Below are positions 23,066 to 35,467 of a stretch of DNA of 64,000 nt, one piece after another. The notes under the pieces are model-generated. The model did not search any database, was not told where the DNA came from, and saw nothing but the letters and a program-made list of their open reading frames with translations. The position numbers were made by a program, and so were the translations under genes. This stretch comes from Micromussa lordhowensis (taxonomy: Eukaryota; Cnidaria; Anthozoa; Scleractinia; Lobophylliidae). Positions within the stretch are counted from its first letter, which is position 1; each line of letters starts with the position of its first letter. The stretch spans positions 6,567,783-6,631,782 of the forward strand of contig OZ026606.1 of the NCBI GenBank assembly GCA_964020085.1, written 5' to 3'.

Positions 23066-24826
23066 ACACGGTATTCATAACATCAGACATACATCAGTTA
23101 AAAAAAAGAAAATAGGTTGTAGCGTGAACTCACTACCAGTCTATAGCCATTCAAAGTTATTTCGTGTAGTAGCACATTGATAAAGAAGGAATTACTCTGT
23201 CTTTAAGATACACAGAGCTAAATTCCTCGGCAAAGGGACGTTTCCAGCATTCAGCTGGATCCAACAATCCCAACAAGCCCGGAAGGGGCTGGCTGGCTGG
23301 CTGTCTGCCTGCCTGCCTGCCTGCCAACGAAATGGCTTGGGTGCAAACTTTGTCGATGAACGGGAACGTCCAACACATGTGGGATGCGTTGTCTGTAATA
23401 CTTAAAATACACTCACGACAGCTGAAAAACAACGCATTTCAATTCTCTTGGCAGTCTAGCAACTTGCCAAGCTCTATGCTGATCTATCGAACTAACAATT
23501 TGCTTGAATCTAGTCCATTTTAACTTGTCTGACATGCACGCACTCTCAGTCGGACCTCCAAACTTCAAAAACTATCCACCCCGACTATTTATGCTAATAT
23601 TCCCAAGGGACGTCAGGGTGGCCAAATGGTTAACGTGGTGGGCTACGAAGACGTCGTGGGTTCGAATCACACTACCGCATAGGGGTTATTCTCAAACTGG
23701 CTTGGGGGCCGAATAACCTCTCCCCGGCTACGTGGTACGCGGAGATTTGGGTCTGCGAACAAGGAATTACTCTCAAACTGGCTTGGGGGCCGAGTAATTC
23801 CTCCCCCAAGAAGTCCTGCGAGGTTTTTTTGGTTTTTATTTCTGCTTGTCTTGATTTTCCTGATCATTTTTTTTTCCTTTTTCCTGCTCGTAATTCCTTG
23901 TTAGTTTTGCTTTTCCCTACTTTCGGTATTTTTTTAACTTTTCATCAGCGCTAGAAACGGAAAAACAAGAAGCGTTTTGCGGCATTATGGCTTCCTAAGA
24001 TTTTTAATTTAGCCCGCGGTGAAATTTTAAGTTACTTTCTTTGTTTTCTTGGCTTAAACTCACTTCTACCAAACATAGGTTGTATTTGATTTTATTTGAT
24101 GTGACTTGATTGCAGAATAATTCTTCAATGATCAACTGTTTCATCAAGTCGCAACCTGCCAGAAACTACATTATCGCGTGTTCAGTGTACTATTTCTTTG
24201 GCATTTGAGATCATCTGGTTCAGAGCGACAACAACGTTTGAACTCCACGAGGGTGTTCACGTCTTAAAACATGGCCACGAACAGAGTGAAAGGAAATCTC
24301 GTCAAAGACCGACCGATGGTGAGTAGCATTTCCTTGCTTTCTCCAATTGAGGCGTTTTCGGGCTAGCTAACTATGAGAAAAAACTGTCTGTCATTCGCTA
24401 GCGGGAGAGAGATTTGTTTGTGTGACTACCGGTCGATGATCATTGACGTAGGGACAACATACGGAGTGTTCGCTTACTCCTAATTGTGGCCTAGTTTGCT
24501 TGAAGTTCAATCGATTCTCGATGTACGAAGCTCTTGTTCAGTCCATTTAGGACGACGCAGGCCTTCACAGAAAGCCATAGTTCAGCTCTCCGCTGCGGTT
24601 TTGATATGTGGAGGTTTGTGTTGACAAGACGCGAACTTTTTGTTGGAAGCACGGTTATTTTAATTGTACAATTCCTGATTGGATGAAAAGACGTTGGATG
24701 TAGTCTTTTTGGCCTCAAAAGCCATACAGGAGAGTAATTTCCTTTTAGATGGAGATGCGCAGATGGTACTCTCGAGACGACATTGCCATATTTATGCACA
24801 GTTATATATTTCGGTGCATAGTCTTA
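23066..24826 (+). repeat. Macrosatellite unit 14 (1,761 bp; duplicate of unit 12 in its left part)
   Basis: It matches unit 12 at an offset of 3,534 bp through at least 24318. It then diverges with private GACGACGC near 24551 and CATTGCC near 24781, both amino-acid changes in the minus-strand frame. Confidence 0.95.
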
Positions 24827-26599
24827 ACACGGTATTCATAACATCAGACATACATTAGTTAAAAAAAAAGAAAATAGGTTGTAGCGTGAACTCACTACCA
24901 GTCTATAGCCATTCAAAGTTATTTCGTGTAGTAGCACATTGATAAAGAAGGAATTACTCTGTCTTTAAGATACACAGAGCTAAATTCCTCGGCAAAGGGA
25001 CGTTTCCAGCATTCAGCTGGATCCAACAATCCCAACAAGCCCGGAAGGGGCTGGCTGGCTGGCTGTCTGCCTGCCTGCCTGCCAACGAAATGGCTTGGGT
25101 GCAAACTGTGTCGATGAACGGGAACGTCCAACACATGTGGGATGCGTTGTCTGTAATACTTAAAATACACTCACGACAGCTGAAAAACAACGCATTTCAA
25201 TTCTCTTAGCAGTCTAGCAACTTGCCAAGCTCTATGCTGATCTATCGAACTAACAATTTGCTTGAATCTAGTCCATTTTAACTTGTCTGACATGCACGCA
25301 CTCTCAGTCGGACCTCCAAACTTCAAAAACTATCCACCCCGACTATTTATGCTAATATTCCCAAGGGACGTCAGGGTGGCCAAATGGTTAACGTGGTGCG
25401 CTACGAAGACAGCGAAGGTCGCAGGTCGTGGGTTCGAATCACACTACCGCATAGGGGTTATTCTCAAACTGGCTTGGGGGCCGAATAACCTCTCCCCGGC
25501 TACGTGGTACGTGGAGATTTGGGTCTGCGAACAAGGAATTACTCTCAAACTGGCTTGGGGGCCGAGTAATTCCTCCCCCAAGAAGTCCTGCGAGGTTTTT
25601 TTGGTTTTTATTTCTGCTTGTCTTGATTTTCCTGATCATTTTTTTTTCCTTTTTCCTGCTCGTAATTCCTTGTTAGTTTTGCTTTTCCCTACTTTCGGTA
25701 TTTTTTTAACTTTTCATCAGCGCTAGAAACGGAAAAACAAGAAGCGTTTTGCGGCATTATGGCTTCCTAAGATTTTTAATTTAGCCCGCGGTGAAATTTT
25801 AAGTTACTTTCTTTGTTTTCTTGGCTTAAACTCACTTCTACCAAACATAGGTTGCATTTGATTTTATTTGATGTGACTTGATTGCAGAATAATTCTTCAA
25901 TGATCAACTGTTTCATCAAGTCGCAACCTGCCAGAAACTACATTATCGCGTGTTCAGTGTACTATTTCTTTGGCATTTGAGATCATCTGGTTCAGAGCGA
26001 CAACAACGTTTGAACTCCACGAGGGTGTTCACGTCTTAAAACATGGCCACGAACAGAGTGAAAGGAAATCTCGTCAAAGACCGACCGATCGTGAGTAGCA
26101 TTTCCTTGCTTTCTCCAATTGAGGCGTTTTCGGGCTAGCTAACTATGAGAAAAAAACTGTCTGTCATTCGCTAGCGGGAGAGAGATTTGTTTGTGTGACT
26201 ACCTGTCGATGATCATTGACGTAGGGACAACATACGGAGTGTTCGCTTACTCCTAATTGCGGCCTAGTTTGCTTGAAGTTCAATCGATTCTCGATGTACG
26301 AAGCTCTTGTTCAGTCCATTTAGGACGATGCAGGCCTTCACAGAAAGCCATAGTTCAGCTCTCCGCTGCGGCTTTGATATGTGGAGGTTTGTGTTGACAA
26401 GACGCGAACTTTTTGTTGGAAGCACGGTTATTTTAATTGTACAATTCCTGATTGGATGAAAAGACGTTGGATGTAGTCTTTTTGGCCTCAAAAGCCATAC
26501 AGGAGAGTAATTTCCTTTTAGATGGAGATGCGCAGATGGTACTCTCGAGACAACATGGCCATATTTATGCACAGTTATATATTTCGGTGCATAGTCTTA
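24827..26599 (+). repeat. Macrosatellite unit 15 (1,773 bp)
   Basis: Type 'A' copy (CTTAGCAG, AATACACTC, TGCATTTGATT). Private changes include ACATTAGTT near 24851, ACCTGTCGATG near 26202 and ATTGCGGCC near 26257. GCGGCTTTG near 26368 is shared with units 18 and 21. GACAACATGG near 26549 is shared with units 16 and 17. Confidence 0.95.
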
Positions 26600-28371
26600 A
26601 CACGGTATTCATAACATCAGACATACATCAGTTAAAAAAAAGAAAATAGGTTGTAGCGTGAACTCACTACCAGTCTATAGCCATTCAAAGTTATTTCGTG
26701 TAGTAGCACATTGATAAAGAAGGAATTACTCTGTCTTTAAGATACACAGAGCTAAATTCCTCGGCAAAGGGACGTTTCCAGCATTCAGCTGGATCCAACA
26801 ATCCCAACAAGCCCGGAAGGGGCTGGCTGGCTGGCTGTCTGCCTGCCTGCCTGCCAACGAAATGGCTTGGGTGCAAACTGTGTCGATGAACGGGAACGTC
26901 CAACACATGTGGGATGCGTTGTCTGTAATACTTAAAATAAACTCACGACAGCTGAAAAACAACGCATTTCAATTCTCTTGGCAGTCTAGCAACTTGCCAA
27001 GCTCTATGCTGATCTATCGAACTAACAATTTGCTTGAATCTAGTCCATTTTAACTTGTCTGACATGCACGCACTCTCAGTCGGACCTCCAAACTTCAAAA
27101 ACTATCCACCCCGACTATTTATGCTAATATTCCCAAGGGACGTCAGGGTGGCCAAATGGTTAACGTGGTGCGCTACGAAGACAGCGAAGGTCGCAGGTCG
27201 TGGGTTCGAATCACACTACCGCATAGGGGTTATTCTCAAACTGGCTTGGGGGCCGAATAACCTCTCCCCGGCTACGTGGTACGTGGAGATTTGGGTCTGC
27301 GAACAAGGAATTACTCTCAAACTGGCTTGGGGGCCGAGTAATTCCTCCCCCAAGAAGTCCTGCGAGGTTTTTTTGGTTTTTATTTCTGCTTGCCTTGATT
27401 TTCCTGATCATTTTTTGTTTCCTTTTTCCTGCTTGTAATTCCTTGTTAGTTTTGCTTTTCCCTACTTTCGGTATTTTTTTAACTTTTCATCAGCGCTAGA
27501 AACGGAAAAACAAGAAGCGTTTTGCGGCATCATGGCTTCCTAAGATTTTTAATTTAGCCCGCGGTGAAATTTTAAGTTACTTTCTTTGTTTTCTTGGCTT
27601 AAACTCACTTCTACCAAACATAGGTTGTATTTGATTTTATTTGATGTGACTTGATTGCAGAATAATTCTTCAATGATCAACTGTTTCATCAAGTCGCAAC
27701 CTGCCAGAAACTACATTATCGCGTGTTCAGTGTACTATTTCTTTGGCATTTGAGATCATCTGGTTCAGAGCGACAACAACGTTTGAACTCCACGAGGGTG
27801 TTCACGTCTTAAAACATGGCCACGAACAGAGTGAAAGGAGATCTCGTCAAAGACCGACCGATCGTGAGTAGCATTTCCTTGCTTTCTCCAATTGAGGCGT
27901 TTTCGGGCTAGCTAACTATGAGAAAAAACTGTCTGTCATTCGCTAGCGGGAGAGAGATTTGTTTGTGTGACTACCAGTCGATGATCATTGACGTAGGGAA
28001 AACATACGGAGTGTTCGCTTACTCCTAATTGTGGCCTAGTTTGCTTGAAGTTCAATCGATTCTCGATGTACGAAGCTCTTGTTCAGTCCATTTAGGACGA
28101 TGCAGGCCTTCACAGAAAGCCATAGTTCAGCTCTCCGCTGCGGTTTTGATATGTGGAGGTTTGTGTTGACAAGACGCGAACTTTTTGTTGGAAGCACGGT
28201 TATTTTAATTGTGCAATTCCTGATTGAATGAAAAGACGTTGGATGTAGTCTTTTTGGCCTCAAAAGCCATACAGGAGAGTAATTTCCTTTTAGATGGAGA
28301 TGCGCAGATGGTACTCTCGAGACAACATGGCCATATTTATGCACAGTTATATATTTCGGTGCATAGTCTTA
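26600..28371 (+). repeat. Macrosatellite unit 16 (1,772 bp)
   Basis: It has GCTTGCCTTG near 27388 (shared with units 19 and 21), TTTTTTGTTTCC near 27412, GCTTGTAATT near 27431 and GCATCATGG near 27528. Its right part begins the 1,776-bp duplicated block. Confidence 0.95.
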
Positions 28372-31300
28372 ACACGGTATTCATAACATCAGACATACAT
28401 CAGTTAAAAAAAAGAAAATAGGTTGTAGCGTGAACTCACTACCAGTCTATAGCCATTCAAAGTTATTTCGTGTAGTAGCACATTGATAAAGAAGGAATTA
28501 CTCTGTCTTTAAGATACACAGAGCTAAATTCCTCGGCAAAGGGACGTTTCCAACATTCAGCTGGATCCAACAATCCCAACAAGCCCGGAAGGGGCTGGCT
28601 GGCTGGCTGGCTGTCTGCCTGCCTGCCTGCCAACGAAATGGCTTGGGTGCAAACTGTGTCGATGAACGGGAACGTCCAACACATGTGGGATGCGTTGTCT
28701 GTAATACTTAAAATAAACTCACGACAGCTGAAAAACAACGCATTTCAATTCTCTTGGCAGTCTAGCAACTTGCCAAGCTCTATGCTGATCTATCGAACTA
28801 ACAATTTGCTTGAATCTAGTCCATTTTAACTTGTCTGACATGCACGCACTCTCAGTCGGACCTCCAAACTTCAAAAACTATCCACCCCGACTATTTATGC
28901 TAATATTCCCAAGGGACGTCAGGGTGGCCAAATGGTTAACGTGGTGCGCTACGAAGACAGCGAAGGTCGCAGGTCGTGGGTTCGAATCACACTACCGCAT
29001 AGGGGTTATTCTCAAACTGGCTTGGGGGCCGAATAACCTCTCCCCGGCTACGTGGTACGTGGAGATTTGGGTCTGCGAACAAGGAATTACTCTCAAACTG
29101 GCTTGGGGGCCGAGTAATTCCTCCCCCAAGAAGTCCTGCGAGGTTTTTTTGGTTTTTATTTCTGCTTGTCTTGATTTTCCTGATCATTTTTTTTTTCCTT
29201 TTTCCTGCTCGTAATTCCTTGTTAGGTTTGCTTTTCCCTACTTTCGGTATTTTTTTAACTTTTCATCAGCGCTAGAAACGGAAAAACAAGAAGCGTTTTG
29301 CGGCATTATGGCTTCCTAAGATTTTTAATTTAGCCCGCGGTGAAATTTTAAGTTACTTTCTTTGTTTTCTTGGCTTAAACTCACTTCTACCAAACATAGG
29401 TTGTATTTGATTTTATTTGATGTGACTTGATTGCAGAATAATTCTTCAATGATCAACTGTTTCATCAAGTCGCAACCTGCCAGAAACTACATTATCGCGT
29501 GTTCAGTGTACTATTTCTTTGGCATTTGAGATCATCTGGTTCAGAGCGACAACAACGTTTGAACTCCACGAGGGTGTTCACGTCTTAAAACATGGCCACG
29601 AACAGAGTGAAAGGAGATCTCGTCAAAGACCGACCGATCGTGAGTAGCATTTCCTTGCTTTCTCCAATTGAGGCGTTTTCGGGCTAGCTAACTATGAGAA
29701 AAAACTGTCTGTCATTCGCTAGCGGGAGAGAGATTTGTTTGTGTGACTACCAGTCGATGATCATTGACGTAGGGAAAACATACGGAGTGTTCGCTTACTC
29801 CTAATTGTGGCCTAGTTTGCTTGAAGTTCAATCGATTCTCGATGTACGAAGCTCTTGTTCAGTCCATTTAGGACGATGCAGGCCTTCACAGAAAGCCATA
29901 GTTCAGCTCTCCGCTGCGGTTTTGATATGTGGAGGTTTGTGTTGACAAGACGCGAACTTTTTGTTGGAAGCACGGTTATTTTAATTGTGCAATTCCTGAT
30001 TGAATGAAAAGACGTTGGATGTAGTCTTTTTGGCCTCAAAAGCCATACAGGAGAGTAATTTCCTTTTAGATGGAGATGCGCAGATGGTACTCTCGAGACA
30101 ACATGGCCATATTTATGCACAGTTATATATTTCGGTGCATAGTCTTAACACGGTATTCATAACATCAGACATACATCAGTTAAAAAAAAGAAAATAGGTT
30201 GTAGCGTGAACTCACTACCAGTCTATAGCCATTCAAAGTTATTTCGTGTAGTAGCACATTGATAAAGAAGGAATTACTCTGTCTTTAAGATACACAGAGC
30301 TAAATTCCTCGGCAAAGGGACGTTTCCAACATTCAGCTGGATCCAACAATCCCAACAAGCCCGGAAGGGGCTGGCTGGCTGGCTGGCTGTCTGCCTGCCT
30401 GCCTGCCAACGAAATGGCTTGGGTGCAAACTGTGTCGATGAACGGGAACGTCCAACACATGTGGGATGCGTTGTCTGTAATACTTAAAATAAACTCACGA
30501 CAGCTGAAAAACAACGCATTTCAATTCTCTTGGCAGTCTAGCAACTTGCCAAGCTCTATGCTGATCTATCGAACTAACAATTTGCTTGAATCTAGTCCAT
30601 TTTAACTTGTCTGACATGCACGCACTCTCAGTCGGACCTCCAAACTTCAAAAACTATCCACCCCGACTATTTATGCTAATATTCCCAAGGGACGTCAGGG
30701 TGGCCAAATGGTTAACGTGGTGCGCTACGAAGACAGCGAAGGTCGCAGGTCGTGGGTTCGAATCACACTACCGCATAGGGGTTATTCTCAAACTGGCTTG
30801 GGGGCCGAATAACCTCTCCCCGGCTACGTGGTACGTGGAGATTTGGGTCTGCGAACAAGGAATTACTCTCAAACTGGCTTGGGGGCCGAGTAATTCCTCC
30901 CCCAAGAAGTCCTGCGAGGTTTTTTTGGTTTTTATTTCTGCTTGTCTTGATTTTCCTGATCATTTTTTTTTTCCTTTTTCCTGCTCGTAATTCCTTGTTA
31001 GGTTTGCTTTTCCCTACTTTCGGTATTTTTTTAACTTTTCATCAGCGCTAGAAACGGAAAAACAAGAAGCGTTTTGCGGCATTATGGCTTCCTAAGATTT
31101 TTAATTTAGCCCGCGGTGAAATTTTAAGTTACTTTCTTTGTTTTCTTGGCTTAAACTCACTTCTACCAAACATAGGTTGTATTTGATTTTATTTGATGTG
31201 ACTTGATTGCAGAATAATTCTTCAATGATCAACTGTTTCATCAAGTCGCAACCTGCCAGAAACTACATTATCGCGTGTTCAGTGTACTATTTCTTTGGCA

Positions 31301-31391
31301 TTTGAGATCATCTGGTTCAGAGCGACAACAACGTTTGAACTCCACGAGGGTGTTCACGTCTTAAAACATGGCCACGAACAGAGTGAAAGGA
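27450..31391 (+). repeat. Recent 1,776-bp single-unit tandem duplication (outer limits)
   Basis: AAAGGAGATC (G at 27840 and 29616), GTAGGGAAAAC, GATTGAATG, TTCCAACATTC and GTTAGGTTTGC each occur twice at 1,776 bp spacing and nowhere else that I saw. Confidence 0.85.
28372..30147 (+). repeat. Macrosatellite unit 17 (1,776 bp)
   Basis: It has TTCCAACATTC near 28548, GTTAGGTTTGC near 29221, AAAGGAGATC near 29610, GTAGGGAAAAC near 29770 and GATTGAATG near 29998. These recur in the adjoining part of unit 16 or 18 at an offset of 1,776 bp. Confidence 0.95.
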
Positions 31392-31923
31392 AATCTCGTC
31401 AAAGACCGACCGATCGTGAGTAGCATTTCCTTGCTTTCTCCAATTGAGGCGTTTTCGGGCTAGCTAACTATGAGAAAAAACTGTCTGTCATTCGCTAGCG
31501 GGAGAGAGATTTGTTTGTGTGACTACCGGTCGATGATCATTGACGTAGGGACAACATACGGAGTGTTCGCTTACTCCTAATTGTGGCCTAGTTTGCTTGA
31601 AGTTCAATCGATTCTCGATGTACGAAGCTCTTGTTCAGTCCATTTAGGACGATGCAGGCCTTCACAGAAAGCCATAGTTCAGCTCTCCGCTGCGGCTTTG
31701 ATATGTGGAGGTTTGTGTTGACAAGACGCGAACTTTTTGTTGGAAGCACGGTTATTTTAATTGTACAATTCCTGATTGGATGAAAAGACGTTGGATGTAG
31801 TCTTTTTGGCCTCAAAAGCCATACAGGAGAGTAATTTCCTTTTAGATGGAGATGCGCAGATGGTACTCTCGAGACGACATGGCCATATTTATGCACAGTT
31901 ATATATTTCGGTGCATAGTCTTA
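30148..31923 (+). repeat. Macrosatellite unit 18 (1,776 bp)
   Basis: The left two-thirds duplicate unit 17 (TTCCAACATTC near 30324, GTTAGGTTTGC near 30997). The right part reverts to the common sequence, with AAAGGAAATC near 31386, and has GCGGCTTTG near 31693. Confidence 0.95.
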
Positions 31924-33680
31924 ACACGGTATTCATGACATCAGACATACATCAGTTAAAAAAAAGAAAATAGGTTGTAGCGTGAACTCACTACCAGTCT
32001 ATAGCCATTCAAAGTTATTTCGTGTAGTAGCACATTGATAAAGAAGGAATTACTCTGTCTTTAAGATACACAGAGCTAAATTCCTCGGCAAAGGGACGTT
32101 TCCAGCATTCAGCTGGATCCAACAATCCCAACAAGCCCGGAAGGGGCTGGCTGGCTGGCTGTCTGCCTGCCTGCCTGCCAACGAAATGGCTTGGGTGCAA
32201 ACTGTGTCGATGAACGGGAACGTCCAACACATGTGGGATGCGTTGTCTGTAATACTTAAAATAAACTCACGACAGCTGAAAAACAACGCATTTCAATTCT
32301 CTTGGCAGTCTAGCAACTTGCCAAGCTCTATGCTGATCTATCGAACTAACAATTTGCTTGAATCTAGTCCATTTTAACTTGTCTGACATGCACGCACTCT
32401 CAGTCGGACCTCCAAACTTCAAAAACTATCCACCCCGACTATTTATGCTAATATTCCCAAGGGACGTCAGGGTGGCCAAATGGTTAACGTGGTGCGCTAC
32501 GAAGACAGCGAAGGTCGCAGGTCGTGGGTTCGAATCACACTACCGCATAGGGGTTATTCTCAAACTGGCTTAGGGGCCGAATAACCTTTCCCCGGCTACG
32601 TGGTACGTGGAGATTTGGGTCTGCGAACAAGGAATTACTCTCAAACTGGCTTGGGGGCCGAGTAATTCCTCCCCCAAGAAGTCCTGCGAGGTTTTTTTGG
32701 TTTTTATTTCTGCTTGCCTTGATTTTCCTGATCATTTTTTTTTCCTTTTTCCTGCTCGTAATTCCTTGTTAGTTTTGCTTTTCCCTACTTTCGGTATTTT
32801 TTTAACTTTTCATCAGCGCTAGAAACGGAAAAACAAGAAGCGTTTTGCGGCATTATGGCTTCCTAAGATTTTTAATTTAGCCCGCGGTGAAATTTTAAGT
32901 TACTTTCTTTGTTTTCTTGGCTTAAACTCACTTCTACCAAACATAGGTTGTATTTGATTTTATTTGATGTGACTTGATTGCAGAATAATTCTTCAATGAT
33001 CAACTGTTTCATCAAGTCGCAACCTGCCAGAAACTACATTATCGCGTGTTCAGTGTACTATTTCTTTGGCATTTGAGATCATCTGGTTCAGAGCGACAAC
33101 AACGTTTGAACTCCACGAGGGTGTTCACGTCTTAAAACATGGCCACGAACAGAGTGAAAGGAAATCTCGTCAAAAACCGACCGATCGTGAGTAGCATTTC
33201 CTTGCTTTCTCCAATTGAGGCGTTTTCGGGCTAGCTAACTATGAGAAAAAACTGTCTGTCATTCGCTAGCGGGAGAGAGATTTGTTTGTGTGACTACCGG
33301 TCGATGATCATTGACGTAGGGACAACATACGGAGTGTTCGCTTACTCCTAATTGTGGCCTAGTTTGCTTGAAGTTCAATCGATTCTCGATGTACGAAGCT
33401 CTTGTTCAGTCCATTTAGGACGATGCAGGCCTTCACAGAAAGCCATAGTTCAGCTCTCCGCTGCGGTTTTGATATGTGGAGGTTTGTGTTGACAAGACGC
33501 GAACTTTTTGTTGGAAGGACGGTTATTCCTGATTGGATGAAAAGACGTTGGATGTAGTCTTTTTGGCCTCAAAAGCCATACAGGAGAGTAATTTCCTTTT
33601 AGATGGAGATGCGCAGATGGTACTCTCGAGACGACATGGCCATATTTATGCACAGTTATATATTTCGGTGCATAGTCTTA
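31924..33680 (+). repeat. Macrosatellite unit 19 (1,757 bp)
   Basis: It has TTCATGACATC near 31932, GCTTAGGGGCC in the loop of hairpin 1, ACCTTTCCCC near 32584, CTTGCCTTG and CAAAAACCG near 33172. A 14-bp deletion near 33528 removes most of the AATTGTACAATT palindrome and breaks the minus-strand 102-codon frame. Confidence 0.95.
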
Positions 33681-35467
33681 ACACGGTATTCATAACATCA
33701 GACATACATCAGTTAAAAAAAAGAAAATAGGTTGTAGCGTGAACTCACTACCAGTCTATAGCCATTCAAAGTTATTTCGTGTAGTAGCACATTGATAAAG
33801 AAGGAATTACTCTGTCTTTAAGATACACAGAGCTAAATTCCTCGGCAAAGGGACGTTTCCAGCATTCAGCTGGATCCAACAATCCCAACAAGCCCGGAAG
33901 GGGCTGGCGGGCTGGCTGGCTGGCTGGCTGGCTGTCTGCCTGCCTGCCTGCCAACGAAATGGCTTGGGTGCAAACTGTGTCGATGAACGGGAACGTCCAA
34001 CACATGTGGGATGCGTTGTCTGTAATACTTAAAATAAACTCACGACAGCTGAAAAACAACGCATTTCAATTCTCTTGGCAGTCTAGCAACTTGCCAAGCT
34101 CTATGCTGATCTATCGAACTAACAATTTGCTTGAATCTAGTCCATTTTAACTTGTCTGACATGCACGCACTCTCAGTCGGACCTCCAAACTTCAAAAACT
34201 ATCCACCCCGACTATTTATGCTAATATTCCCAAGGGACGTCAGGGTGGCCAAATGGTTAACGTGTGCGCTACGAAGACAGCGAAGGTCGCAGGTCGTGGG
34301 TTCGAATCACACTACCGCATAGGGGTTATTCTCAAACTGGCTTGGGGGCCGAATAACCTCTCCCCTGCTACGTGGTACGTGGAGATTTGGGTCTGCGAAC
34401 AAGGAATTACTCTCAAACTGGCTTGGGGGCCGAGTAATTCCTCCCCCAAGAAGTCCTGCGAGGTTTTTTTGGTTTTTATTTCTGCTTGTCTTGATTTTCC
34501 TGATCATTTTTTTTTTCCTTTTTCCTGCTCGTAATTCCTTGTTAGTTTTGCTTTTCCCTACTTTCGGTATTTTTTTAACTTTTCATCAGCGCTAGAAACG
34601 GAAAAACAAGAAGCGTTTTGCGGCATTATGGCTTCCTAAGATTTTTAATTTAGCCCGCGGTGAAATTTTAAGTTACTTTCTTTGTTTTCTTGGCTTAAAC
34701 TCACTTCTACCAAACATAGGTTGTATTTGATTTTATTTGATGTGACTTGATTGCAGAATAATTCTTCAATGATCAACTGTTTCATCAAGTCGCAACCTGC
34801 CAGAAACTACATTATCGCGTGTTCAGTGTACTATTTCTTTGGCATTTGAGATCATCTGGTTCAGAGCGACAACAACGTTTGAACTCCACGAGGGTGTTCA
34901 CGTCTTAAAACATGGCCACGAACAGAGTGAAAGGAAATCTCGTCAAAGACCGACCGATCGTGAGTAGCATTTCCTTGCTTTCTCCAATTGAGGCGTTTTC
35001 GGGCTAGCTAACTATGAGAAAAAACTGTCTGTCATTCGCTAGCGGGAGAGAGATTTGTTTGTGTGACTACCGGTCGATGATCATTGACGTAGGGACAACA
35101 TACGGAGTGTTCGCTTACTCCTAATTGTGGCCTAGTTTGCTTGAAGTTCAATCGATTCTCGATGTACGAAGCTCTTGTTCAGTCCATTTAGGACGATGCA
35201 GGCCTTCACAGAAAGCCATAGTTCAGCTCTCCGCTGCGGTTTTGATATGTGGAGGTTTGTGTTGACAAGACGCGAACTTTTTGTTGGAAGCACGGTTATT
35301 TTAATTGTACAATTCCTGATTGGATGAAAAGACGTTGGATGTAGTCTTTTTGGCCTCAAAAGCCATACAGGAGAGTAATTTCCTTTTAGATGGAGATGCG
35401 CAGATGGTACTCTCGAGACGACATGGCCATATTTATGCACAGTTATATATTTCGGTGCATAGTCTTA
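33681..35467 (+). repeat. Macrosatellite unit 20 (1,787 bp)
   Basis: It has an extended CTGN tract with one CGGG step near 33908 and a one-base deletion, ACGTGTGCGC, near 34263 between the A and B boxes. CCCCTGCTACG lies near 34363. Confidence 0.95.

Larger units (their letters stand above)
17251..24490 (+). repeat. Recent 3,534-bp two-unit tandem duplication
   Basis: Variants private to 17.6-20.8 kb recur exactly 3,534 bp downstream: GCCATGCAGG (17654, 21188), GACATACAC (18222, 21756), the 14-bp deletion (20118, 23652) and the T8 run (18632, 22166). The left boundary lies between 17251 and 17657. The right boundary lies beyond 24318 and before about 24551. The coordinates given are the outer limits. 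Confidence 0.85.
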
